Source: Anaerolineaceae bacterium
GTDB lineage: Bacteria; Chloroflexota; Anaerolineae; Anaerolineales; Anaerolineaceae
Reading direction: 5' to 3'
Assembly (NCBI GenBank): GCA_028714615.1
Contig: JAQTMA010000017.1
Location: forward strand, 1 to 33,882
Length of the DNA: 33,882 nt
Within the stretch, counting starts at the first letter, position 1. Each line of letters opens with the position of its first letter. The notes under the pieces are model-generated. The model searched no databases. It was not told the origin of the DNA and saw only the letters and a program-made list of their open reading frames with translations. Shown piece after piece: positions 6,296 to 15,173 of the stretch. The position numbers were made by a program, and so were the translations under genes.

Positions 6296-8131
6296 CTAAG
6301 CAGATATCAGGTCAACAAATTTCGGGGGCTGGCCTGATTTCAGCTCGACATAACCTTTATTCGAAAGATGTAGCTCTTCCAAAACAATTAATCCCAGGAG
6401 GCTGATGGTCATTTCGATCGAATCAAACGGGCTGCCTGCATGCTTGAATGCATCTTCAATCGTACAAATCAACCGGGCGGCTTCGTCCACGGGCGCTAAT
6501 GACATTAACCCAGCCAAAGGCATTGGCATCAGAGCGTCCACTTTATTGTTGACCACTAAAGCCAATCCGCCCCCAACCTTAATCAACTCATTAGCAGCCT
6601 GCGCCATGGCTTCGTCGCTCGTTCCGATAACGAGCAGGTTGTGACAATCGTGAGAAACGGTTGAGGCGTAGGCGCAGTTGGGTTTGAATTGCATTCCGGT
6701 GACGAACCCAAAAGCTTTCGACCCGGTTACCCCAGCTTTGAGCGCGTGCCGGTAGAAAATGGCGACCTTAGCGATGTCTCTGGAAGGATCAGCGGATAAT
6801 GAATTATCTTTGGGTTTTAGCTCGCTCACTTCCTCAGTCGTATGTACCATACCTGGGTAGATACGCATGACACGCACCTTTACTGGCGCCTCAGCCGGAA
6901 CCCGAAAATCCTTTACACTTAAAGTGTCCAGATGAACTGATTTCAATGCCCACTCAGGATACTCGTACTTTGAGAATTCAACCACCATCTTCCCATTTTC
7001 AGCGACCAGAGCGCCATCAGCAAACACCTGGTCGATGGCTAAGTTGACCAGATCGCTGACAATGAGGATATCAGCAGCTCTCCCTGGAGAGATCGTACCA
7101 ATCCAGCGGGATTTTTCAAGCAACTGGGCAGCATTCAGAGTAACCATCTGGATTGCCAGGATCGGCGACACACCCTGCTTAATTGCATCTCGTACGACCC
7201 GATCCAGATGACCCTGCTCAACCACAGTCGCCGGGGTGACGTCATCTGTAACCATGGTAAAGAAACGAGTGTCGATCCCCGGGTTTTCTGTAATTGCCTT
7301 GATCGTGTTGGGCATATCCAACCAGGCAGTTCCATAACGCTGCTGAGGATAGCAGCCAAGCTCTGCCCTGCGGAGCACCGCCTCAGCGGTTGTGCCTTCA
7401 TGGCAAGCATTCATCCCGGCAGCTACAAATGCGGGTAAGCCTTTATCCAATTCCAGACTGGCGTAATGACCGGTAAGGATCACCCCGGCTTTTAGAGATG
7501 CAGCGGTGATCGCATGAACTTGAGGATCTCCATAGATGACCCCCGGGAAGTTCATCTGTTCGCCCTGGACTTGCGCCCACCCTTCTGCATAGGAATGAGC
7601 CACCTCTTTAGCGGTGATCACCGCTCCAGCATCCTCAAAACCCGGGATGGATGGAACACACACAGGCATAGCTACGAGCACTTTCAGGGGTAAACCTTCA
7701 GCAACCTTGTGGAACAGCTCCACCGCTCGCTCGCCGAATACATTGGTGATCTCGTGGTTGTCGCAGGCGATAGTGGTCGTTCCATGCGGCAGTATTCCCG
7801 CGGCAAAGCTGCGGACGTCGACCATGGAGCTCTCTACGTGATCATGCGTGTCGATGAAACCGGGTACCAGGAAGCGCCCGTTGGCGTCAACCACTTTTGT
7901 ATTCTTACCGACCACCAGGTGATCACCTTTGCCAACGAACGCAATGATTCCATGCCTGACAGCGATGTCCATGCCATCTTGGATCCTTCCAACGTTGACA
8001 TTTACCAGGCGTCCATTACGGATGATCAGATCTGCCGGTTCTCGGCCCATGGCTGTAGCCACGACATCCAACGTTACTTCGTGGAGCATTCGCCGGCCAT
8101 GAACATAACTCTTTCTATTCGAGACTGTCAT
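6296..8131 (-). CDS. Adenine deaminase-like amidohydrolase
   Basis: A 611-residue amidohydrolase of the bacterial adenine deaminase (Ade) family, similar in length to E. coli Ade with an N-terminal extension. Metal-binding H-D-H is at 96-98 within P-G-F-I-D-T-H-D-H-V-E-S-S, followed by G-T-T-T-I-A-C-D-N-H-E-I and, in the C-terminal domain, T-V-S-H-D-C-H-N and P-L-A-G-L-M-S as in Ade. Several residues near the Ade active site differ: G-H-C-P-G of E. coli is G-H-Y-A-S, R-E-G-S-A is Q-R-Y-G-T-A, and C-T-D-D-R is V-T-D-D-V. It may deaminate adenine or a related base, or hydrolyse another ring amide. The start at 8131 follows CAGGAG; the open frame reaches 8224 but lacks a ribosome site there. Confidence 0.85.
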   Translation of the reverse strand: MTVSNRKSYVHGRRMLHEVTLDVVATAMGREPADLIIRNGRLVNVNVGRIQDGMDIAVRHGIIAFVGKGDHLVVGKNTKVVDANGRFLVPGFIDTHDHVESSMVDVRSFAAGILPHGTTTIACDNHEITNVFGERAVELFHKVAEGLPLKVLVAMPVCVPSIPGFEDAGAVITAKEVAHSYAEGWAQVQGEQMNFPGVIYGDPQVHAITAASLKAGVILTGHYASLELDKGLPAFVAAGMNACHEGTTAEAVLRRAELGCYPQQRYGTAWLDMPNTIKAITENPGIDTRFFTMVTDDVTPATVVEQGHLDRVVRDAIKQGVSPILAIQMVTLNAAQLLEKSRWIGTISPGRAADILIVSDLVNLAIDQVFADGALVAENGKMVVEFSKYEYPEWALKSVHLDTLSVKDFRVPAEAPVKVRVMRIYPGMVHTTEEVSELKPKDNSLSADPSRDIAKVAIFYRHALKAGVTGSKAFGFVTGMQFKPNCAYASTVSHDCHNLLVIGTSDEAMAQAANELIKVGGGLALVVNNKVDALMPMPLAGLMSLAPVDEAARLICTIEDAFKHAGSPFDSIEMTISLLGLIVLEELHLSNKGYVELKSGQPPKFVDLISA

Positions 8132-8230
8132 ATTCTTCTCCTGTGAATACTGATCGGTGTTTATTGATTTGAAACCGAGGGTTTCGTTATTTGTTCGATG
8201 ACCGGTAAAAGCGGTTCTGCCCACAATGCA

Positions 8231-9619
8231 TCAGGTAGGATTCAATAAATGCCTGGCGGCTACGTTGTGCTTCTCGACCAGACGAGGTACGTCCACTGAA
8301 CAGAGTTCGCCGTCTTCCACGATCGGTCGGCCGTGGACGAAAGTGTAATCCACGTTCTGAGGTGCGCAGAAAATTATTGCGGCAACCGGATCGTGTAACG
8401 CGCCAGCATAATCCAGGCGGTTCAAATTGATTGCGTAGAAATCCGCACATTTCCCGGCTTCCAACGAGCCGATATCTTTCCGCCCGAGGACCGCAGCGCC
8501 ACCCAGAGTGGCCAGCTCCAGGGCATCCCGGGCGGTCAATAACGGCGGGGCAGCCTGCCCGGAAAGGGAAGCGCCTTCCAATCCGGCTCGCAGACGCGCC
8601 AAGAGCAGCGCCTGGCGGGCTTCTGCCAGGAGGTGCGAACTGTCATTGCTGGCTGAGCCATCGACCCCCAGGCCGACGTGCACCCCTGCCTGGCGATACT
8701 CGAATAGCGGAGCGATCCCGGAAGCCAGGCGCATGTTCGAGCTCGGGCAATGCGCCACGCCGCTCCCGGTCGCTGCAAATATAGCCGTCTCCTTTTTTCC
8801 CACATGCACCGCATGGGCAAACCAAACGTCCGGTCCTACCCAGTCAACAGACTGCATGTAGGCGACCGGACGGTGACCAAACCTTTGTATACAGAAGGCT
8901 TCTTCATCCTGGGTCTCGGCTAAATGAGTATGCAGATGCACCCCATACAGGCGAGCCAGGGAAGCCGATTGACGCATCAGCTCGGTGGTCACGCTGAATG
9001 GCGAGCAAGGAGCCAGGACAATCTGCAACATGGAACCCGGGTGAGGATCGTGGTATTGCTCGATCAACCGCTGGCTATCGGCAAGAATGTGATCTTCACT
9101 GTCAACAACCGAATCGGGGGGTAGACCGCCCTGGCTTTCGCCCAGGCTCATTGAACCGCGGGATGCATGCAACCGCAGACCAACTTGCCGCCCGGCTTCG
9201 ATCTCGTCATCCAAGCGCGAGCCATTGGGGAACAGGTAGAGATGGTCAGATGCCGTGGTACAACCTGAGAGCGCCAGTTCTGCTAATGCGGTTTGGGTGG
9301 AGAGGAAAATATCTTCCGGATTCATGCGCGCCCAGATTGGGTAGAGGGTCTTTAACCAATTGAATAAATTCGCGTTCTGAGCCGCCGGGATGGCCCGTGT
9401 GAGAGTCTGGTAGAAATGATGATGGGTGTTGATCAATCCGGGGAGAACGATGTGGCCTGCCAGATCCAGGACGCGATCTGCAATAGACGGCAGGGTATCG
9501 CTCGCACCGACCTGCGTGATGAACCCATCCCGGGCAAAAAAACCACCTCCAGCGATTTCACGGCGTTGGGGATCCATCGTAACGAGGATGGCCGAGTTTT
9601 TTACAAGAAGTGACGACAT
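8231..9619 (-). CDS. 8-oxoguanine deaminase-type amidohydrolase (ATZ/TRZ, SsnA-related)
   Basis: A 462-residue metal-dependent deaminase of the group characterised as 8-oxoguanine deaminase, which converts 8-oxoguanine to urate; other group members are called hydroxydechloroatrazine ethylaminohydrolases. Diagnostic stretches are L-I-N-T-H-H-H-F-Y-Q-T-L-T-R-A (metal His66 and His68), S-G-C-T-T-A-S-D-H-L-Y-L-F-P-N-G, R-G-S-M-S-L-G-E-S-Q-G-G-L-P-P-D, H-L-H-T-H-L-A-E-T, C-P-S-S-N-M-R-L and the metal aspartate in G-V-D-G-S-A-S-N-D-S. It is the first gene after the promoter at 9698-9726. No strong Shine-Dalgarno precedes the ATG. In this context it supplies deaminated purine; activity on guanine or 8-azaguanine is possible. 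Confidence 0.9.
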   Translation of the reverse strand: MSSLLVKNSAILVTMDPQRREIAGGGFFARDGFITQVGASDTLPSIADRVLDLAGHIVLPGLINTHHHFYQTLTRAIPAAQNANLFNWLKTLYPIWARMNPEDIFLSTQTALAELALSGCTTASDHLYLFPNGSRLDDEIEAGRQVGLRLHASRGSMSLGESQGGLPPDSVVDSEDHILADSQRLIEQYHDPHPGSMLQIVLAPCSPFSVTTELMRQSASLARLYGVHLHTHLAETQDEEAFCIQRFGHRPVAYMQSVDWVGPDVWFAHAVHVGKKETAIFAATGSGVAHCPSSNMRLASGIAPLFEYRQAGVHVGLGVDGSASNDSSHLLAEARQALLLARLRAGLEGASLSGQAAPPLLTARDALELATLGGAAVLGRKDIGSLEAGKCADFYAINLNRLDYAGALHDPVAAIIFCAPQNVDYTFVHGRPIVEDGELCSVDVPRLVEKHNVAARHLLNPT

Positions 9620-9697
9620 AAAATAAGGACAGCCATGGATGTGGGTTACCCGTCCAACAAATCCCTACGGCGGGTGCTGGTCTGATCAACTGCCCTA

Positions 9698-9726
9698 AGT
9701 TTACGCACAAACGAATGAATTGTCAA
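9698..9726 (-). promoter_or_regulatory. Sigma-70-type promoter for the deaminase/carbamoyltransferase run
   Basis: On the minus strand a perfect -35 TTGACA (9721-9726) and a -10 TAAACT (9698-9703) are separated by exactly 17 bases. Transcription would begin near 9690, about 70 bases before the 8-oxoguanine deaminase start. The -35 directly abuts the palindrome at 9727-9737. Confidence 0.7.
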
Positions 9727-9737
9727 TTGTCTGACAA
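9727..9737. promoter_or_regulatory. Palindromic operator candidate TTGTCTGACAA, site 1
   Basis: A perfect inverted repeat (five-base arms around one base) immediately upstream of the -35 hexamer of the deaminase promoter. It fits the T-N-G-T-N3-A-C-N-A pattern of GntR-family operators. An identical copy lies 25 bases away, centre to centre. Confidence 0.6.
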
Positions 9738-9747
9738 CACCAAATTC

Positions 9748-10626
9748 TTATTTGTCTGACAACCTGGCGGCCTTTAGGGTATTGCTGAGCAGCATGGCGA
9801 TTGTTAACGGTCCGACCCCACCGGGAACAGGCGTAATGGCGCCGGCTACCTCTTTCGCCTCATCGAATGCCACATCACCTACCAGCCGATAGCCCCGTGG
9901 ACGAGAAGCGTCATCCAGGCGATTGATTCCAACGTCAATGACCACTGCGCCGGGCTTGATCCAATCCCCTCGCACCATTTCGGCTCGCCCTACTGCTGCG
10001 ACCAGCACGTCAGCCTGGCGGACGACCGATTCCAGCTCCTTCGTCCGGCTGTGGCAGATCGTCACCGTGGCATTTTCACGCACCAGCAGCAGAGCGACCG
10101 GCATACCAACGATGTTCGATCGTCCCAGTACTACAGCATTCGCTCCCTGCAAGTCAGGCATGGCTGCATGGATGAGCAGCATGATCCCTTGAGGGGTGCA
10201 TGGCACGAAGAGGGGCTCACGCCCTTTTTGAGCCAGCCGCCCGATATTGATGGAGTTGAATCCATCCACATCTTTCTCGATGCGGATTCCACTGAGCACA
10301 CGCTCCTCATCGATCCCCTGCGGAAGGGGCAACTGTACCAGAATCCCATTGACTTCGGGATTGGCATTGAGATCATTGACCAGGCTCTCTATTTCTTCCT
10401 GAGAAGCGGTCGCTGGAAGTTGATATCCAAAAGATAAAATACCTACCTCACTACAGGCCTTTTGCTTGGAACGCACGTACACATGCGAAGCTGGATTATC
10501 CCCCACCAGGACGGTTGCCAGCCCAGGCGCCTGCTTGCCAGTGGCTACCCAGGCTTTCGCCTCCGCAGCCACTCGAGCGCGCACCTTTTCGGCGATCGCA
10601 GCTCCATCCAATATCTGAGCGGTCAT
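9748..10626 (-). CDS. folD: Bifunctional methylenetetrahydrofolate dehydrogenase/cyclohydrolase FolD
   Basis: A 292-residue FolD, which interconverts methylene-, methenyl- and 10-formyl-tetrahydrofolate in the cytoplasm. The catalytic pair is present as Tyr50 and Lys54 (H-V-Y-V-R-S-K), with Q-L-P-L-P-Q-G, K-D-V-D-G-F-N, P-C-T-P-Q-G, the dinucleotide loop G-R-S-N-I-V-G-M-P and the C-terminal P-V-P-G-G-V-G-P-L-T. Three ATGs run in tandem after GAGGAG; the last (10626) has six-base spacing and gives the standard N-terminus. The open frame reaches 10758, but nothing supports that extension. Its terminal codons overlap the second TTGTCTGACAA palindrome. Beside purine deaminases it may handle one-carbon units released from ring breakdown, but it is also a housekeeping gene. 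Confidence 0.96.
   Translation of the reverse strand: MTAQILDGAAIAEKVRARVAAEAKAWVATGKQAPGLATVLVGDNPASHVYVRSKQKACSEVGILSFGYQLPATASQEEIESLVNDLNANPEVNGILVQLPLPQGIDEERVLSGIRIEKDVDGFNSINIGRLAQKGREPLFVPCTPQGIMLLIHAAMPDLQGANAVVLGRSNIVGMPVALLLVRENATVTICHSRTKELESVVRQADVLVAAVGRAEMVRGDWIKPGAVVIDVGINRLDDASRPRGYRLVGDVAFDEAKEVAGAITPVPGGVGPLTIAMLLSNTLKAARLSDK
9752..9762. promoter_or_regulatory. Palindromic operator candidate TTGTCTGACAA, site 2
   Basis: Second exact copy of the palindrome, inside the last codons of folD (Leu-Ser-Asp). Two identical copies near one promoter, one constrained by coding sequence, suggest a paired regulator-binding site. Confidence 0.5.
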
Positions 10627-10697
10627 CATCATCTCCTCTGTTAACCATACGATTGGTTCTTGGGCTGATTCTACCGCAGAGCGAATTAAAAAGTGTG

Positions 10698-10725
10698 TTT
10701 TCCAGCGGTATTTCTCGCTTATAAT
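10698..10725 (+). promoter_or_regulatory. Probable promoter of the UDP-glucose dehydrogenase gene
   Basis: A consensus -10 TATAAT at 10720-10725 with a weak -35 (TTTTCC at 10698-10703, 16-base spacer) lies about 50 bases before the ATG at 10776 in the 149-base divergent region shared with folD. Only the -10 is convincing. Confidence 0.45.
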
Positions 10726-10775
10726 TGCCATTATTCCTGGACCCCGTAACAACACCATCCGAGAGGAGTTTTTTT

Positions 10776-12095
10776 ATGAGCCAATTATGCGTGATCGGAA
10801 CAGGGTACGTCGGACTGGTCACCGGCGCTTGTTTTGCCGACCTTGGAAATCGAGTCATTTGTCTGGATGTAGACGCGGACCGTATCCAAAACCTGAAACA
10901 AGGGATCATGCCGATTTATGAGCCTGGCCTTGAGCAGCTCGTTGCAGAGAATGTCCGCGCGGGGAGGCTCTCTTTTACAATCGAACTGTCCGAAGCCCTG
11001 GCAGTAGCTGAATTCGCGTTTATCGCCGTAGGAACACCTTCGGGTGTGGATGGCGAGGCAGACCTGCAATTCGTCCGTGCAGCAGCCGAAGCGATTACAG
11101 ATCAAGTCGATCACCCCCTCATCGTGGTCAACAAATCCACCGTCCCGGTTGGAACAGGCGATTGGGTCTCTGATATTATCCAAAAACGGCGCGGCTCACC
11201 CACAGTAAATTTCTGCGTGGTTTCCAACCCCGAGTTCCTTCGCGAAGGCTCCGCCATCAGTGATTTTATGTGCCCCGACCGGGTCGTTCTTGGATCGCTG
11301 GACCGGGAGGCTGCCAGCCGGGTGGCGCAATTGTATTTGAGCCTGCGCTGCCCGATCCTGATTACCGACCTGCGCACCGCTGAGATGATCAAGTACGCTT
11401 CCAATGCCTTCTTAGCTACACGCATCTCTTTTATCAATGAGATCGCCAACATGTGCGAAGAGCTAGGCGCGGACGTGCGCGAAGTAGCCCAGGGGATGGG
11501 CTATGATAAACGGATCGGCCACGACTTTCTGGAAGCCGGTTTAGGTTGGGGAGGTAGTTGTTTCCCGAAGGATGTGAAAGCGCTTGCGCACATGGCGGTG
11601 TTGGAAGGCACCCACCCACAACTGCTGCAAGCCGTCATGGAGATTAACCGTAACCAACGCCGGCGAGCCGTTTTGCGGTTACGCAGGGCTTTGGGTGGCC
11701 TAAATGATCGTGTGATTGGCGTTTTGGGATTGTCCTTTAAACCCTCCACCGACGATATCCGTGAGTCTCCTGCGTTGGAGGTGATCCACCTGTTACGCAA
11801 CGAGGGTGCTATCGTCAAGGCCTACGATCCCCAGGCTATGGAAGCTGTAGCGCGCATTGCACCCGAAATCGAGCTGTGTGAGAACCCCTACCAGGTCGCA
11901 GAAGGCGCAGATGCAGTTTTGCTGGCCACCGCCTGGAACGAGTTTAAAAACCTGGACTTTAGCCGCATGCTCGGTCTGATGCGCCAACCGTATCTGTTGG
12001 ATGGCCGAAATTTATGGGATCCCGAACAACTACGCGAAATGGGTTTCAAGTACATTGGCATTGGCCGCGGGATGCAAGGGAACCATCACTCGTAA
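10776..12095 (+). CDS. ugd: UDP-glucose 6-dehydrogenase
   Basis: A 439-residue UDP-sugar dehydrogenase that oxidises UDP-glucose to UDP-glucuronate with two NAD+ for surface polysaccharide. The Rossmann motif G-T-G-Y-V-G is at 8-13, [10 protein letters not shown] and D-R-V-V-L-G follow, and the catalytic cysteine is Cys262 in G-G-S-C-F-P-K-D. The C-terminal domain carries [15 protein letters not shown]. The start at 10776 follows GAGAGGAG with seven-base spacing; the longer frame from 10725 has none. It is a lone plus-strand gene among minus-strand catabolic genes and has no clear tie to them. UDP-N-acetyl-hexosamine dehydrogenases share the fold, but the pattern fits the glucose enzyme best. 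Confidence 0.93.
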   Translation: MSQLCVIGTGYVGLVTGACFADLGNRVICLDVDADRIQNLKQGIMPIYEPGLEQLVAENVRAGRLSFTIELSEALAVAEFAFIAVGTPSGVDGEADLQFVRAAAEAITDQVDHPLIVVNKSTVPVGTGDWVSDIIQKRRGSPTVNFCVVSNPEFLREGSAISDFMCPDRVVLGSLDREAASRVAQLYLSLRCPILITDLRTAEMIKYASNAFLATRISFINEIANMCEELGADVREVAQGMGYDKRIGHDFLEAGLGWGGSCFPKDVKALAHMAVLEGTHPQLLQAVMEINRNQRRRAVLRLRRALGGLNDRVIGVLGLSFKPSTDDIRESPALEVIHLLRNEGAIVKAYDPQAMEAVARIAPEIELCENPYQVAEGADAVLLATAWNEFKNLDFSRMLGLMRQPYLLDGRNLWDPEQLREMGFKYIGIGRGMQGNHHS

Positions 12096-12197
12096 ATGGG
12101 AGGATTGTACTGGATGATATCCAGACCTCAACAGGGTTTTTCACTTTTGAGGAGGGTCATCGTGCTTATTGCCCAGGCTACAACTCAATTTCGAACA

Positions 12198-12230
12198 AAC
12201 CTTGACAAGGTTCTAAACCTTGTCAAGGTT
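12198..12230. terminator. Bidirectional hairpin between convergent genes
   Basis: A perfect 13-base-pair stem (AACCTTGACAAGG at 12198-12210, complement at 12218-12230) closes on the seven-base loop TTCTAAA. Each arm is also nearly self-complementary. It lies between the ends of the convergent UDP-glucose dehydrogenase and GNAT-like genes and probably ends both transcripts; it may be a genome-wide dispersed repeat. Confidence 0.6.
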
Positions 12231-12253
12231 AGCTCATCCGTTGTCGAAATGAT

Positions 12254-12979
12254 TTAGACGACGACTTCTTCGGGAACGATCATCGTTTCGTTCGCCTTGA
12301 CGACTCCTTCCGGCACATCGAAGACCAGGTCCGCGCCCACCATTTGACGGACGTAATTCTTGACGCTGCTGTCCCAATACTTCTTGGTGACATAGTAGAC
12401 CCGGGCGCCGCCAAGTTCGTGCTGGTATTCTGGCCAGGGGTAGGAAGGCTGAGCCATACCCAGACCCCAGCGGTGCCAACCGTTGTAGCTTTCGTAGGTG
12501 GCCCACCACTCTTTGTTACCCAGGATTTCAAATCCATAGTAAGCCTTGGCGTAATACATGATTGCGCCGATCCGGCCGCCGCGAGCAAGCGCCATGGTGT
12601 GAAGACTGATGTTGATATCTTCACTGACCAGGCGACCATTGGCAAACCCGACCCATTGGCCATCAATCAAACCTAATAAGGTATAGGGATCCTTCAAGCG
12701 CTGGCGGTACCAGCCCAAGATCTCCGCATAGACGCGAGCGCCGACGATATCATAGAAGTCATGGTCGACTTCCAGCAAGCGCTTGATATACGCGAGCATT
12801 GCCGGAGCTTCTTCCCGGCGGGCTTCGCGGATGTACATGGTGCGGCCGTCTTTCAGGGTGATCATAGCGCCGGGCCAGGGCTTGATATCCATGGGTGGCG
12901 CCTGGAGCAATGGTTCGATTTCGGATACATCGATCGTAATTTTTTCTTGCGATACTTTCTCAGGTGGTTCTAGATACAT
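12254..12979 (-). CDS. Unnamed GNAT-like protein, copy 1
   Basis: A 241-residue cytoplasmic protein of a family I cannot name. Residues 40-115 resemble the start of a GNAT acyltransferase fold (M-I-T-L-K-D-G-R-x-x-Y-I-R-x-A, a helix, then G-L-I-D-G-Q-W-V-G-F-A-N-G-R), followed by an aromatic-rich half with E-W-W-x-T-Y-E-S-Y-N-G-W, W-P-E-Y-Q-H-E-L-G-G-A and Y-Y-V-T. No clear acetyl-CoA loop is visible. Start at 12979 after GGAGGGAG; the frame reaches 13072 but the second copy at 32753 has exactly this N-terminus and length. It is the last gene of the decarboxylase/cyclase operon. Copy 2 is roughly two-thirds identical by eye. Function unknown; acyl transfer or a structural role are both possible. 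Confidence 0.9.
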   Translation of the reverse strand: MYLEPPEKVSQEKITIDVSEIEPLLQAPPMDIKPWPGAMITLKDGRTMYIREARREEAPAMLAYIKRLLEVDHDFYDIVGARVYAEILGWYRQRLKDPYTLLGLIDGQWVGFANGRLVSEDINISLHTMALARGGRIGAIMYYAKAYYGFEILGNKEWWATYESYNGWHRWGLGMAQPSYPWPEYQHELGGARVYYVTKKYWDSSVKNYVRQMVGADLVFDVPEGVVKANETMIVPEEVVV

Positions 12980-13078
12980 GGGGTTTCTCCCTCCAAAGGA
13001 TGATAGGGTTTGACCTTCTGCCGCCAGTGATGGATGGCGAGGCGGGTGGTTACTCACCCACCTCGGTTCCAATCAGGA

Positions 13079-13960
13079 TTAGCGGAGATTGGCTTCACTC
13101 AATTGATTGAGATGCTCAACATGTTCCGGATTGTAAGCATCTCCGAATTTTGTCTTCGGCATCTCAGCCTTCCTCAACATAGCCTGGTCGTAATCATCGT
13201 CGCTCATCATGGCGACACAGCGACCAATGCTTGCTTCTCCATCGACGAAACGCCAGGGGAAGAAGCCAATGGGTACCCGGCGGTTCAAGATCAGGTCGAG
13301 ATCGCCACCGATGCATTCAGCATGGATCAGGCCGTAGGGGAACATTTCCAGGTGCATCAATTGGTACTTGGAGTCATCGAAGAACTCAGCCAGGGGTTTG
13401 CCGAATTTCTTGCGAAAGACTTTGTCTGCCTGGCGTGCCTGGCGGGGCATCCAGTCCCGGATGATGGTGTTCATAGGATGGTCTGCACTGCCGCAGTCTA
13501 CGCCGATCCAGCGTAGTTTTTTAGCCTTTGCCCAATCAGCAAACTCGCGATCAGGTCCGGGGTGCATGACCATGTACCGGATTTCGTTTGCGGTCGGTTG
13601 GTCCCAGCCGAAGTGGTGGTAGCCTGTGTGGATCATGAGGATATCTCCCTCCTTCACCTCAACCCGGTCTTCAACCATCTTGCTGGTGTAGACATCATAG
13701 TCGCCGGCGCAATCGCTCAAATCGACGACCGCCGCATCATGGATCAAGAAATCCATCGGCAATTGAGCCATATCGCGGCCTGGGGTATGGAAGTGGATTT
13801 CTCCATCCATGTGGGTTCCCAAATGGTTGGAATGGGTTAGCACCTGCCCATTGGCGCCGTTGGGCGCTAGCCTTTTGAAGTACTTCACCTGAAGAGGTTC
13901 GTAGGTCGGCCAGGGTGGTGTGCCAATACCCAGGGGGATGGTTAGATCTAGGAATTTCAT
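13079..13960 (-). CDS. Cyclase-family metal-dependent hydrolase (kynurenine formamidase-like fold)
   Basis: A 293-residue member of the cyclase family (PF04199), whose members hydrolyse amides such as N-formylkynurenine or isatin with a Zn or Mn centre. The metal motif is intact: His46, His50, Asp52 and His56 in N-H-L-G-T-H-M-D-G-E-I-H-F-H, with Pro of the classical H-x-D-x-P-x-H replaced by Glu. Other marks are E-G-D-I-L-M-I-H-T-G-Y, R-W-I-G-V-D-C-G-S-A-D-H-P-M-N-T and a C-terminal H-A-E-C-I-G-G-D. The length exceeds kynurenine formamidase (about 210). An AAAGGAG site precedes the ATG. It lies between decarboxylase beta and the GNAT-like gene in one operon and is related to both halves of the double cyclase at 27489. 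Substrate unknown; a cyclic or formyl amide from base breakdown is inferred. Confidence 0.87.
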   Translation of the reverse strand: MKFLDLTIPLGIGTPPWPTYEPLQVKYFKRLAPNGANGQVLTHSNHLGTHMDGEIHFHTPGRDMAQLPMDFLIHDAAVVDLSDCAGDYDVYTSKMVEDRVEVKEGDILMIHTGYHHFGWDQPTANEIRYMVMHPGPDREFADWAKAKKLRWIGVDCGSADHPMNTIIRDWMPRQARQADKVFRKKFGKPLAEFFDDSKYQLMHLEMFPYGLIHAECIGGDLDLILNRRVPIGFFPWRFVDGEASIGRCVAMMSDDDYDQAMLRKAEMPKTKFGDAYNPEHVEHLNQLSEANLR

Positions 13961-14017
13961 TTTTCTCCTTTCAACCTAAGTAGGTTCTCATCGCGAGTGG
14001 CTGAGTGATGGTCCGTA

Positions 14018-15157
14018 TCAAGGGATCAGCAGGGGGAAAACAAATTGGATCAAAATCCCGGCTGCCAGTACAGAAGCGATCTGACCAGCCGTGTTTGCTC
14101 CTAATGCATGCATGAGGATGAAATTCTGATTGTCATCCTCTAATGCCACATTCTGGGCGAGTCTTCCACTCATCGGGAAGGCGCTGATGGCGGCCGCGCC
14201 GACCAAAGGGTTGATCCGGCGTCCGGATATCAGGCAGATCAGCTTCCCAAAGAACAAGCCACCCACTGTATTCAGGGCGAATGCCAATAAGCCCAACCCG
14301 AGGACTTTCAACGTCCCTGCGCTGAGGAAAGTCGCTCCCTGCATGGAAGAGCCGATCACCAGTCCGAGGAAGAGTGTTGCAACGTTGGTGATGGTGTTTT
14401 TTGCAGTCAGGGTTAAGCCTTCAACGACCCCAGATTCCCGCATCAGGTTGCCAAGCATTAACGTCGCTACCAGGGGCGCAGCCTGGGGCAGAAAAATGCC
14501 TGCTATTACGGTCAGAATGATGGGAAAAAGGATTACCACCAACTTCCCGACCGGTCTTGGGGTGTATTCCATCCGAATCATCCGTTCCGATTTGGTCGTG
14601 AACAAGCGCATTAGTGGAGGTTGGATAACTGGCACCAGGCTCATGTATGAATAGGCTGTCACTGCAATCGCAGCCGCCAGGCCTGGCGTTTCGAACAGAC
14701 TGGAGAGTTTTGAGTTCACGAAGATCACCGTCGGTCCATCAATCGCGCCAATCATACCTACTGCCGTAGCTTCTGCCAGGTTGAAACCGAACAAGATGGC
14801 GATGACCAGTGTGGCAAAGATACCCAGGTGGGCTAATGCCCCCATGATAAAAAAGATCGGCTGACTGAGGAGCGGGCGCAAGTCGAGCATTGCTCCGATA
14901 CCCACGAAGATCAAGAGTGGGAACAATTCATTGTCAATGCCAGCCTTTGTGAGGATATCGAATAGACCGTTTGGCCCAAGCATGTTCGCAGCCACCGGTA
15001 GATTACCCAGGATGCAACCAAAGCCTATCGGCAACAACAGGTTGGGTTCGTATTCCTTGGCAATGGCAAGATACATCAGCAAGCCGCCAGCCACCAACAT
15101 AACCAACTGCTGCCATGTGATGGAGAAGAGACCGCCGAGGAGTCCGTTGAGATCCAT
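14018..15157 (-). CDS. Sodium-translocating decarboxylase beta subunit (OadB/MmdB/GcdB family)
   Basis: A 379-residue multi-pass inner-membrane protein, the subunit that decarboxylates carboxybiotin and pumps Na+. The essential aspartate is Asp140 in M-I-G-A-I-D-G-P-T; the second conserved region N-P-L-V-G-A-A-A-I-S-A-F-P-M-S-G-R-L-A-Q is present. Hydrophobic segments cover most of the chain, with a re-entrant-like G-A-I-D-G-P-T loop typical of the family. It is fourth in the operon alpha-gamma-carrier-beta, 16 bases after the carrier gene. The beta subunit is shared by oxaloacetate, methylmalonyl-CoA, glutaconyl-CoA and malonate decarboxylases, so it does not set the substrate; the alpha subunit argues for an acyl-CoA. 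Confidence 0.93.
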   Translation of the reverse strand: MDLNGLLGGLFSITWQQLVMLVAGGLLMYLAIAKEYEPNLLLPIGFGCILGNLPVAANMLGPNGLFDILTKAGIDNELFPLLIFVGIGAMLDLRPLLSQPIFFIMGALAHLGIFATLVIAILFGFNLAEATAVGMIGAIDGPTVIFVNSKLSSLFETPGLAAAIAVTAYSYMSLVPVIQPPLMRLFTTKSERMIRMEYTPRPVGKLVVILFPIILTVIAGIFLPQAAPLVATLMLGNLMRESGVVEGLTLTAKNTITNVATLFLGLVIGSSMQGATFLSAGTLKVLGLGLLAFALNTVGGLFFGKLICLISGRRINPLVGAAAISAFPMSGRLAQNVALEDDNQNFILMHALGANTAGQIASVLAAGILIQFVFPLLIP

Positions 15158-15173
15158 AGTCGATTTTCCTCTC

